From JANQEU01 sp965242805 (GTDB taxonomy: Bacteria > Bacteroidota > Bacteroidia > Cytophagales > Cyclobacteriaceae): a stretch of DNA of 64,000 nt. Positions 7,780-15,733 of this stretch are shown piece by piece. The notes beneath the pieces are model-generated. The model saw nothing but the letters and a program-made list of their open reading frames with translations, ran no database searches and had not been told where the DNA came from. The stretch is taken from assembly GCA_965242805.1 (NCBI GenBank), contig CBDETD010000002.1, forward strand, positions 3,162,001 to 3,226,000. The letters are read 5' to 3'. The first letter of the stretch is position 1, and every line of letters starts with the position of its first letter. Both the position numbers and the translations under genes were made by a program.

Positions 7780-9963
7780 ATGAGATCGTTTTTTTCAAGA
7801 ATTAAAACCGGGGTTGGAATAAGAATTACAATAGGTTATGCCTTGATTGTTATTCTTACATCAACTGGTGGATTTTACGGTGTATATATACTTCAAGAAA
7901 GTAGAACCATTGACAGGGAGGTAACTGATTATTACCTCCCTATGGTGGATAAGTTGGAGAAACTGAATCTCCTTCTTAATTCTTCCAACAAACTGATAAA
8001 CAATTGGGTCTTCTCACCGGATTCGGATGAAAAAGAAGAATTGAAGTCCATCCATGAAAAAGAATTTCCTCAGATCAAATCAGACCTGTTTGGAATTGGT
8101 GCCGGCGAGTTGGGTGACAGTCTGAAAATACATCTTGAACTTATCGAGGAGAATATTAAGTTCCAAAATGAGATCATGGGTATGCTTAGTAGTTATGAGG
8201 ATTATGATGACGATGAGGTTGTATTCTCCGTTCTTCCAATTCTTGAAGACAATGTAGTTCCTGTTCTGGACAGCATTGCAGAATGGTCGATCATGAAAGC
8301 ACAACTCCTTCAGGGAAGGGCAGATCTATTGATCCAGGAAAAATACAGTTCATTCAATGCAGTTCAATCTGTAATCATGTCATTGACTGTTTTGTCAATA
8401 TTGCTTGGAATTTTATGGTCTATCTTCTCCATTCGATCAATATTGAATCCTATTAAAAAACTTAGTGGTTTGATTTCCAGAATGGCAAAGGGAGAACTCC
8501 CTGAATGGAATATCAGCTCTTCTTCAGATGAAATTGGAGACATGACAAAGCAGTTGCGAGAACTTCGAAATGGCTTAGAAAGCACTACTTCTTTTGCTAT
8601 GGAGATTAAAGCTGGAAATCTGGAAGCTGACTACATGTTGTTGAGTAGTGAGGATATGCTTGGTAAATCCCTGATTTCCATGAGGGAAAACTTGAAAGAG
8701 GTGATTAACGAAACGAATCTTGTGGTGAGATCCGTCGCGGACGAGGGCAAACTGGATGCCAAGTTGATGATGGATAATAAAAATGGAGCATGGGCTGACC
8801 TATGTGGTTCAATCAATGACCTTTTTGATTCTATCTCTCGTCCGATTAAATCAATAGAATCTATTTTGGTGGCGATGGCCGATGGTGATCTCACTCAACG
8901 ATATGACAAAACTGCGAAAGGGGAAATTCTACGCTTAGCGAATAGTTTGAATTTGGCTCTGGACAACTTAAGTGACCTGTTGAATAAAATTTCAGAAACA
9001 GCCGAAGTTATTGAAGATTCAAGCTCAGAAATGCTCACCTCAGGGGAGGAGATGAATGTAAACACATCGGAAATTGCCAGTTCAATATCCCAAATGAGTC
9101 ACGGTGCACAGAGTCAGGTAGAAAAAGTTGATGAATCTTCAACTTTGGTCGAAAGCATCAAGGTATCTTCAAATCACATGGGAGAAAAAACGGGTATAAT
9201 AAATGACGCCGCAGAGAAAAGTGTGAGTAATAGTGAAAATGGCATGAAAATGGTCGAACAGGTGGTTGAAAATATGAATAACATATCGAATTTATCTCAT
9301 CAAACGGATGAGTCGATGAAAGTTCTGATGGACAGGTCCAAAGAAATCACAAGGGTGCTGGGTGTGATAACAGATATTGCTTCTCAAACCAATCTTCTAG
9401 CCCTGAACGCAGCCATTGAGGCAGCTCAGGCAGGTGAAGCCGGAAGGGGATTTGCTGTCGTCGCTGAAGAAATCAGGAAGTTAGCCGAAGACTCCAGAAA
9501 CTCCGCAAAAGAAATTGAAAGCATTATTCAAGGAGTTGAAAATGATACCAGGGAAACTGCTAATGCTGTGGCCGCGATGACCGAGAGCGTGGAGTTAGGG
9601 GTACAAGCGTCGCACGAAACTGCGGAGGTGTTCAAGGAAATGGCAGTATCCTCTGAGCAGAATTTATCCCTATCTGAGGATATTATCAGTTCAACCAAGG
9701 ATCAGTCTGTGAAAGTGGATAATGTAGTTGCCATTACTGAGAGCATTGTGGTAATCGCGGAGCAGACGGCAACAGGAACTGAAGAAGTAGCTTCCTCTGC
9801 CACTGAGTTGTCAGCGGGGATGGCTAATTACATTGAGAAATCAAAAAATCTGAGTGTAATTGCCAGGGAACTTAAAGAAAACTTGAAGAAATTCAAATTG
9901 TCTTTTCAGTCAAATAGGTCCGTTGGTGGGAGTTCGGTAGAAGATATTTTGAAACGAATGTAA
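7780..9963 (+). CDS. Methyl-accepting chemotaxis protein with two HAMP regions
   Basis: The 727-residue receptor has a first membrane helix at about 13-36, a helical periplasmic domain at 37-195, a second helix at 197-218, a HAMP domain at about 219-271, a second HAMP-like segment near 352-405, and a long coiled-coil signalling domain. The hairpin tip is the near-invariant stretch around residues 530-575 (ASQTNLLALNAAIEAA through GRGFAVVAEEIRKLA). No CheA, CheW, CheR or CheB gene lies in the window. In gliding Bacteroidota such receptors would feed a gliding or gene-regulatory pathway rather than flagella. The operon with porin and PBP-like protein suggests sensing of a small anion, possibly phosphate; this is inference. 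Confidence 0.93.
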   Translation: MRSFFSRIKTGVGIRITIGYALIVILTSTGGFYGVYILQESRTIDREVTDYYLPMVDKLEKLNLLLNSSNKLINNWVFSPDSDEKEELKSIHEKEFPQIKSDLFGIGAGELGDSLKIHLELIEENIKFQNEIMGMLSSYEDYDDDEVVFSVLPILEDNVVPVLDSIAEWSIMKAQLLQGRADLLIQEKYSSFNAVQSVIMSLTVLSILLGILWSIFSIRSILNPIKKLSGLISRMAKGELPEWNISSSSDEIGDMTKQLRELRNGLESTTSFAMEIKAGNLEADYMLLSSEDMLGKSLISMRENLKEVINETNLVVRSVADEGKLDAKLMMDNKNGAWADLCGSINDLFDSISRPIKSIESILVAMADGDLTQRYDKTAKGEILRLANSLNLALDNLSDLLNKISETAEVIEDSSSEMLTSGEEMNVNTSEIASSISQMSHGAQSQVEKVDESSTLVESIKVSSNHMGEKTGIINDAAEKSVSNSENGMKMVEQVVENMNNISNLSHQTDESMKVLMDRSKEITRVLGVITDIASQTNLLALNAAIEAAQAGEAGRGFAVVAEEIRKLAEDSRNSAKEIESIIQGVENDTRETANAVAAMTESVELGVQASHETAEVFKEMAVSSEQNLSLSEDIISSTKDQSVKVDNVVAITESIVVIAEQTATGTEEVASSATELSAGMANYIEKSKNLSVIARELKENLKKFKLSFQSNRSVGGSSVEDILKRM

Positions 9964-10027
9964 TTCGAATCAACAAACTTTAAGCAAGCCTGCTTTCAAT
10001 ACCAAGGAAGTTGGGAAAGGTTTTTGC

Positions 10028-10230
10028 TTATCCTATGATCTCCTCCGGCCAAATGGCCAAGTCAGCTTCTACTTCTCTTTCTGATAACCCTTTGACGCTG
10101 ACATACCGATCCAATTCCTTAGCTTTTATTAGTGTATTGCTAACAAAAAGCCAACCGATATGATACTCACTCCCGTAATGGCAAATACAGGAATGGTCCA
10201 GTTGTTCGTTCTTTCTTTTATTCTGGTCAA
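10028..10230 (-). pseudogene. Remnant of a SIMPL-domain (DUF541) gene
   Basis: On the minus strand a TTG at 10230 opens a frame encoding a Lys/Arg-rich start and a membrane helix (WTIPVFAITGVSIISVGF). The frame then has to shift at a run of five T (about 10145-10150) to continue as SNTLIKAKELDRYVSVKG and SEREVEADLAIWP, which is the characteristic N-terminal anchor and first strand of SIMPL-domain proteins. One extra T would restore a single frame. Homology stops after IWP, followed by five unrelated residues and a stop, so only about 65 of some 240 codons remain. The frameshift could be a sequencing error in a homopolymer, but the 3' truncation cannot. Family assignment rests on my recognition of the motif. 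Confidence 0.65.
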
Positions 10231-10333
10231 CGTCTATGAGTAGAAAGTAAAATTTCAGCAATCATATTGAAATTTCTTACTCTTCCCTACAACTCTTATC
10301 TTTTCGCTTTGATTGTGATCCAATTGAATAAGT

Positions 10334-11389
10334 ATGTACACTAGACGAAGATATAAGGCTAAAGACATGGCCGTGTGGACAAGGTTTGAGACATTTCGGT
10401 TCCTGATCATCATTGTTGCCTGGGTTTCAGCCTACTATTTCCTTGATCTGGAATGGTTGAAAATTCCATGGACACCTCTTGCATTAATTGGAACTGCTGT
10501 GGCATTTGTTATCGGATTTCAGAATAATTCCGCCTATGGAAGGATCTGGGAGGCCCGGAAGATCTGGGGAGGGATTGTCAATACATCCCGGACGTTTGGA
10601 ATGTTTGTCCAGGACATGCTGTCGAATGAGCATGCAGCAAAAAAACTGAGTCCTGAGGAGCTCCAAAAAGAGGTAAAAATCCTTACATACAGGCATATCG
10701 CATGGATGACAGCTCTTCGCCATGCGATGAGGGTTCGGAAATCATGGGAAACCACTTCCCAGGAACGAACCAACCAGGAATGGGAGCTGCGTCCTCCGGA
10801 AATGTCTTCCAACCTTGAAGATGACCTGGAGCCGTATTTATCCGAAAGTGACCTGTCCTCGATCATGGAAAAGGACAACAAGCAAACGGCTTTACTTTAC
10901 CAGCAATCCCACCATATCAAGGAACTTAAAGACAAGGGTATTATATGGGAGTTTTCATTTCTTGAACTTGAAGGGGTTTTGAAAGATCTCTTCACACTAC
11001 AGGGGCAATCAGAACGGATCAAGAATTTCCCCTACCCGAGGCAATTTGCCACCCTGAACCATTATTTCATGTGGTTGCTCCTATTCTTTCTTCCTATGGC
11101 ACTTGTACCGCAATTTCAGGACATTGCGGATAGCTACGTAAATTCTTATCCTGTCCTAAGTAGTTTCTTCATCTGGCTATCTATCCCGTTTTATGTAGCT
11201 GTGGCGTGGATCTTTCATACCATGGAGCGGATCGGAAGGACCGGGGAGAATCCGTATGAGGGAACCGCCAATGACGTCCCGATCTCTACAATTGCAAGGG
11301 GAATTGAGATCGACTTGCGTCAAAACCTGGGTGAGAAAAAGGAAGATATTCCTGAGCAGTTTCCGGAGGTTTATGATATCCAGTTTTAA
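10334..11389 (+). CDS. Bestrophin-family anion channel (UPF0187/YneE-like)
   Basis: The 351-residue membrane protein matches bacterial bestrophins: an N-terminal amphipathic stretch, two helices around residues 24-65 ending in FVIGFQNNSAYGRIWEARK, a cytosolic helical part, two more helices near 235-300, and the C-terminal block ERIGRTGENPYEG-x-ANDVPI, which corresponds to the conserved G-x-NPF/Y...DVP region. Bacterial homologues form pentameric channels in the inner membrane; their ion preference varies (cation or anion). It is the first gene of a five-gene plus-strand block of ion-transport proteins, 11 bp upstream of an MscS-type gene. Confidence 0.88.
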   Translation: MYTRRRYKAKDMAVWTRFETFRFLIIIVAWVSAYYFLDLEWLKIPWTPLALIGTAVAFVIGFQNNSAYGRIWEARKIWGGIVNTSRTFGMFVQDMLSNEHAAKKLSPEELQKEVKILTYRHIAWMTALRHAMRVRKSWETTSQERTNQEWELRPPEMSSNLEDDLEPYLSESDLSSIMEKDNKQTALLYQQSHHIKELKDKGIIWEFSFLELEGVLKDLFTLQGQSERIKNFPYPRQFATLNHYFMWLLLFFLPMALVPQFQDIADSYVNSYPVLSSFFIWLSIPFYVAVAWIFHTMERIGRTGENPYEGTANDVPISTIARGIEIDLRQNLGEKKEDIPEQFPEVYDIQF

Positions 11390-11400
11390 ATAGAAGTACA

Positions 11401-11919
11401 ATGGGTGACTTTGATAGAATCACATCTTTTGTTAGTGAAAACATCGTTACTATTTCAATAACAATTGGAATTATCTTCCTGTATTTCCTTAGCCGTTATG
11501 TGATTTTCAAACTAATAACCAATCGACGAAAGAAAGGCGAATTCCAGGAGGGTAGAGAGTTATATATGCGCAAAGTCAGCAATATGCTTTTGATCTTGTT
11601 GCTATTAACAATCATTGGCGCATCTTGGGAAATTTCCATTAAGGGATTATCCATCTACTTTGCCTCTATTTTTACTGTGGTAGGAGTGGCTCTGTTTGCT
11701 ACGTGGTCCATCATTAGCAACATTACAGCTTCAATTATTTTATTTTTCTTTTTCCCATACAGAATAGGTCAGGACATAAAGATCATGGATGGCGATAATA
11801 GTGTGGAAGGAAAAATCATTGACATAACCCTGTTTTACATCAACATCAAGGGAACAGACAACAAGATGTATTCATATCCCAATAATCTGGCAATTCAAAA
11901 ACCAATTTTTCACGTATGA
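11401..11919 (+). CDS. Small MscS-family mechanosensitive channel
   Basis: A 172-residue minimal MscS-like protein: helices at about 15-37, 58-75 and 80-100 followed by a beta domain with FPYRIGQDIKIMDGD and a YPNNL block (near residue 161), the hallmark of the MscS pore helix and beta domain. It lacks the large C-terminal cage domain of E. coli MscS (286 residues). The stop overlaps the next start by 4 bp (ATGA), indicating coupled translation. The likely role is release of ions on hypo-osmotic shock, or as a modulator of its neighbours. Confidence 0.82.
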   Translation: MGDFDRITSFVSENIVTISITIGIIFLYFLSRYVIFKLITNRRKKGEFQEGRELYMRKVSNMLLILLLLTIIGASWEISIKGLSIYFASIFTVVGVALFATWSIISNITASIILFFFFPYRIGQDIKIMDGDNSVEGKIIDITLFYINIKGTDNKMYSYPNNLAIQKPIFHV

Positions 11920-12791
11920 CCCGGATATCAGGAGTCAAACCTGGTTTGTTGTTGCTGATTTTATTCCTCAGTAATTGTGCGCCACTTACCAAGACACAGG
12001 TAAAGCTAACTGTCAATTACTTTGAAACGATCACGTCCTTACCTAATCACTGCCGGGATGTGAATTATCATTTGGCTGATCTGTCTCTCAATTCCCGGAT
12101 CCTTGAAAGTGCCTTGATCAATTCCGACTCCCAGCGTGTAGCGTCTCTTGTGGATGCGATCTCCGTTTATGAAAACCAATTAGAAATTCCTGATAGCCTG
12201 GCTTTGCATCTTCAATACCTGGAAACATATATCCAGACATTCTTCATTCTGATCCCTGATGGATTCGATGCCTACAAAGCACTGAAGACCACATCTCAAT
12301 CCGTAGGTGGTTTTTTTGGATTGGGGGGTGTGATCTCGGCGGTTTTGCCCGACGTATCCACCAATGTCAAGCCTGCAAGGAAACGTAAGATTAAGGGCCA
12401 TATCGAAAACTCATCCGACAGCCTGAAATTTCATGCAAGGAAAATTATTGGGATCATCAACTACGGATACCTGCCTCATTTGGAATTGATCGATAAGGAG
12501 TCAAGAAAATACTTTCAATATCTCTTTGATGATATTCAGGAAAAACCTGACCCGGTGGAATATTATACAAACCATAACCGACTTTTGGTGGATTATTATC
12601 AAAATCTGTACAATACCAAACAGATTTCACAACTGTTGGTGAAAACTCTCCAATTAATGCTATCTGCGCAGGATGATATCATCTTAAGGCTGGAAGAACG
12701 TGCAAAGATCAACCCGGAGATTGCAAGACTTAGTGAACTGGTTCGTAATCTTCAAAAGATCAAAAAATTACATGCCGAATCGGAAGATTGA
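11916..12791 (+). CDS. Helical lipoprotein of unknown function in ion-transport operon
   Basis: A 291-residue protein with a signal sequence ending in FLSNC, a lipobox with Cys21 as the lipidated residue. The mature part is mostly alpha-helical with a Gly-rich turn near residue 131-139 (GGFFGLGG) and Leu/Glu/Lys-rich helices at the C-terminus that may form a coiled coil. I do not recognise a family. It overlaps the MscS-like gene by 4 bp and is followed after 5 bp by the antiporter, so it is probably an accessory subunit of this membrane block, anchored on the periplasmic side. Confidence 0.75.
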   Translation: MTRISGVKPGLLLLILFLSNCAPLTKTQVKLTVNYFETITSLPNHCRDVNYHLADLSLNSRILESALINSDSQRVASLVDAISVYENQLEIPDSLALHLQYLETYIQTFFILIPDGFDAYKALKTTSQSVGGFFGLGGVISAVLPDVSTNVKPARKRKIKGHIENSSDSLKFHARKIIGIINYGYLPHLELIDKESRKYFQYLFDDIQEKPDPVEYYTNHNRLLVDYYQNLYNTKQISQLLVKTLQLMLSAQDDIILRLEERAKINPEIARLSELVRNLQKIKKLHAESED

Positions 12792-12796
12792 ATATC

Positions 12797-13978
12797 ATGG
12801 TATTACTAGCGGCATTACAACATGAACTTAATATCATTCTAGGTGTTTGTGGGCTCATTCTGCTGTTGGGTCTATTGCTGAGAAAAATTAATCAGCCCTA
12901 CATCATTGCCTATATCACAACCGGTATCATCCTGGGTCCATCAGGATTGAAGTTGATTACCGACTACCATATCACAGAAGTCATTGGTGAATTTGGATTG
13001 ATCATACTTATGTTTTTCATCGGTATGGAGATCTCACTACGTGACTTCATACAAAAGTGGCGTGTGGCATTGTTTGGGACGGGTTTTCAAGTTCTCTTCA
13101 GCGTTTTGTTGGTCTTTGGAATAGGAATAATCCTGGACTGGACCTTTGAAAGGATGCTTCTTCTTGGTTTCATCATTTCACTGAGCAGTTCGGCTGTAGT
13201 CATCAAGTTGATGGATGACAATGGTATCACACGGGCCAGAATCGGTCAAAATGTAATCAGCATATTGCTGACTCAAGACGTCTTGATTGTTCCCATGATA
13301 ATCATTATGTCTTTCCTTGGCGGGGCGGAAATTTCTACTAAAGACATCATTTTCCAAATTGTTGGTGGTACTTTAATTGTCTCTTTGCTTGTATTTCTAT
13401 TAAGAAAACAAACCATTAAGGTTCCTTTCGCTGCCCAACTAAGTAAGGATCATGAATTGCAGGTTTTTGGTAGCCTGATCATCTGTTTTGGAATGGCATT
13501 GGTGACCTCATTATTCGGATTATCAGCCGGATTGGGTGCTTTCGTCGCAGGATTATTTGTACATGCGTCCCCGGCAACCCAATGGTTGCATGATAGTCTT
13601 CATTCCTTTCGGGTGATTCTTATTTCTATATTCTTTTTATCTGTAGGATTGCTCATAGACATCAATTTCCTGACAGAAAACTGGGTGGTGATCGTGCTAA
13701 TGGTAGTGGGTGTCTTTGTCAGTAATCAGGGTATTAACGCCATTTCTCTTCGATTACTGGGAAATTCATGGAAAGAGAGCATCTATGGAGGGTCATTACT
13801 TGCCCAGATCGGAGAATTTAGCTTTGTTTTGGCATCATTGGGGTATAATAGTGACATAATCACACTTTTCAGTTACCAACTGACAATCATTGTCATATCG
13901 ATCACAATCTTTATTAGCCCACTTTGGGCGCTTTTCACTAAAACACTCGTCGGAGTCAGACTTGATTCCCTGGTTTGA
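12797..13978 (+). CDS. Kef/CPA2-type monovalent cation:proton antiporter
   Basis: With the ATG at 12797 the protein is 393 residues and almost wholly membrane-embedded (about 12 helices). Family signs are the N-terminal QPYIIAYITTGIILGPSG, the FIGMEISL segment, SLSSSAVVIKL near residue 135 and LTQDVLIVP, corresponding to the Kef/NapA-type core with the conserved D in TQD. It lacks the C-terminal RCK/TrkA-N nucleotide-binding domain of full KefB/KefC, so it is a stand-alone antiporter. A TTG at 12788 overlapping the previous stop is an alternative start. Probable role: K+ or Na+/H+ exchange and pH/osmotic homeostasis. Confidence 0.85.
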   Translation: MVLLAALQHELNIILGVCGLILLLGLLLRKINQPYIIAYITTGIILGPSGLKLITDYHITEVIGEFGLIILMFFIGMEISLRDFIQKWRVALFGTGFQVLFSVLLVFGIGIILDWTFERMLLLGFIISLSSSAVVIKLMDDNGITRARIGQNVISILLTQDVLIVPMIIIMSFLGGAEISTKDIIFQIVGGTLIVSLLVFLLRKQTIKVPFAAQLSKDHELQVFGSLIICFGMALVTSLFGLSAGLGAFVAGLFVHASPATQWLHDSLHSFRVILISIFFLSVGLLIDINFLTENWVVIVLMVVGVFVSNQGINAISLRLLGNSWKESIYGGSLLAQIGEFSFVLASLGYNSDIITLFSYQLTIIVISITIFISPLWALFTKTLVGVRLDSLV

Positions 13979-14058
13979 TCATGATAACCGTGATTTGCCA
14001 GAGGGTCCTTCACCTTAATGAATTTTGAAAAGGTGATTAAATTGATGGAAATTCCTTT

Positions 14059-15186
14059 ATGAAATCACGTGACTTCATTCGCCCCGATAAAATTTTGATC
14101 AAGGGATTGCAATCCTTGACCGGTCTTGATCTTAATCTTTATGCCGACCTCAAGTCTGAAGCTAAAGCCAAAGCGGAACTCACATTTATTGGAGAAAAGA
14201 AATTATCCGAAGTAAAAGCTCAGTTATACACCTATAACGAATCAAAATACGATAGGATTGACGAACTCAATGCACACAAGGAGTTGATCAAGCCTCAAGT
14301 TGCGACAAATTACTGGTTGAACTATCACGGGATACACGATGTGGATCTTGTCAGTCAAATTGGAGAATCGACCAAATTGGACAGACTCACGATCAGAAGA
14401 ATTCTGGACACCACCCAGCGACCCAAGGTTGAGGAATACGACAACTATTTATTTTTTAGCATAAAGTCTATTCTTAAAGATGAGTATGGGATACTGAAAG
14501 TAGAGCAACTGTCATTTCTGTTAGGAAGGCAATTCATCGTTTCGTTCCAGGAAGAAGAAGGCGATCATTTCGAAAATATCCGAAATAAAATGGAGGAGGG
14601 AATTGGTTTCATCAGAAAGAGGTCAATTGACTACTTGCTCACCCAGCTTCTTGATGCCATCCTTGATAATTATTTTGAAACTATTGAGAAGCTTAATGAG
14701 GAGCTTCCCTCAATTGAAAAAGCTATTCAGGATAAACCTAACAAGGGACAATTAATTGCACTTGAAAACCTGAAGAAGTCGGCCCAACTCATAAAAAAGT
14801 CACTTAGTCCATTTAAAGAGGCCCTACAAAACATTGAGAACACGGATAACGAATTTGTAAAAGGGAAAAACAAAAAATATTTCCGGGATTTGCTCAACTC
14901 CACCATCGCAGCAATTGAAGAGATTGAGACAACCCAGGCGACACTTGACGGATTAACCAATATATATTTTGCTGCTGACAGTCAGAAGATGAATGAGACC
15001 ATGAAGGTACTGACGACAGTGGCTACAATCTTCATTCCGCTTACTTTCATTGCTGGTATTTACGGAATGAACTTCGAATACATGCCAGAGCTGGCCTACC
15101 GCCACGGCTATTTTGTCGTATGGGGAGTGATGTCAGTAGTTGCCATCTTAATGTTGATTTATTTTCGAAGAAAAAAATGGTTGTAA
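14059..15186 (+). CDS. corA: CorA-family divalent cation transporter
   Basis: The 375-residue protein has a large soluble N-terminal domain with a long helix (about 200-320) and two C-terminal membrane helices with the signature GMN at 336-338, followed by a conserved acidic loop and a Lys/Arg-rich tail (FRRKKWL). This is the standard CorA arrangement for pentameric Mg2+ (or Co2+/Zn2+) channels. It is the last gene of the ion-transport block, 80 bp after the antiporter. An MgtE homologue about 4 kb away gives the cell a second Mg2+ route. Confidence 0.92.
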   Translation: MKSRDFIRPDKILIKGLQSLTGLDLNLYADLKSEAKAKAELTFIGEKKLSEVKAQLYTYNESKYDRIDELNAHKELIKPQVATNYWLNYHGIHDVDLVSQIGESTKLDRLTIRRILDTTQRPKVEEYDNYLFFSIKSILKDEYGILKVEQLSFLLGRQFIVSFQEEEGDHFENIRNKMEEGIGFIRKRSIDYLLTQLLDAILDNYFETIEKLNEELPSIEKAIQDKPNKGQLIALENLKKSAQLIKKSLSPFKEALQNIENTDNEFVKGKNKKYFRDLLNSTIAAIEEIETTQATLDGLTNIYFAADSQKMNETMKVLTTVATIFIPLTFIAGIYGMNFEYMPELAYRHGYFVVWGVMSVVAILMLIYFRRKKWL

Positions 15187-15238
15187 TATTTTTCCACTTG
15201 TAATAAGTTGGACGAGTAGACCTTCAAATTCAATCTAA

Positions 15239-15706
15239 TCCCCACATCGAACCACTTTTTTCCTTGACTTTGAATTGGGGAAACCGGACCATCCCTATGC
15301 CATCCAGCCAAACCATATGAATTATTCCTCCATGAGTCCAACCATTGTTCAAAAGAATGGCAAAACAGTGCTTGTAATTGGTAGTCCCGGCAGTGCCAGA
15401 ATTATTTCATCGGTTGCGCAACTCACCCAAATGTGGATTGACTCAGGGATGAGCATCACCGAAATCGTGTCGCAGCCACGACTGCATTCCATTAATGGCA
15501 AGGTCTATTTCGAAGATGAAACGATCAGTGAAAATTGGGTTACTCCCTTTATCGCCAATGGGTTTGAGATAGGAAATACTTCCAGCGAATTAATGATCGA
15601 TGGACAAAATGCTTATTTTGGTGGAATTCACGCTATCGCATTCGAAAAGGGAAAATGGGTAGGTGCGGCAGATCCCAGGCGTGACGGTATCGTTATCCCC
15701 GAGTAG
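15239..15706 (+). pseudogene. C-terminal remnant of gamma-glutamyltransferase
   Basis: An open stretch (in-frame TAA at 15236) encodes only the last third of a gamma-glutamyltransferase: YSSMSPTIVQKNGKTVLVIG, a GSPGS turn (usually GSPGG), followed by RIISSVAQL, PRLHSINGKVYFEDE and AADPRRDGIVIPE at the end. Complete enzymes have about 550 residues, with autocatalytic processing at a Thr before the small subunit; that Thr and the large subunit are absent here. The first possible start (TTG 15275) leaves 143 residues. It lies 52 bp after corA and is followed by a convergent gene. I regard it as a decaying fragment rather than an active enzyme. Confidence 0.8.
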
Positions 15707-15733
15707 CAGTCATGGATTTGGAATTTGATTAAT

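Noticed and set aside
14066..14071. CACGTG core as possible third parS site
   Set aside because: Flanks (GAAATCACGTGACTTC) lack the GTTCC / GGAAC arms, and it is inside corA.
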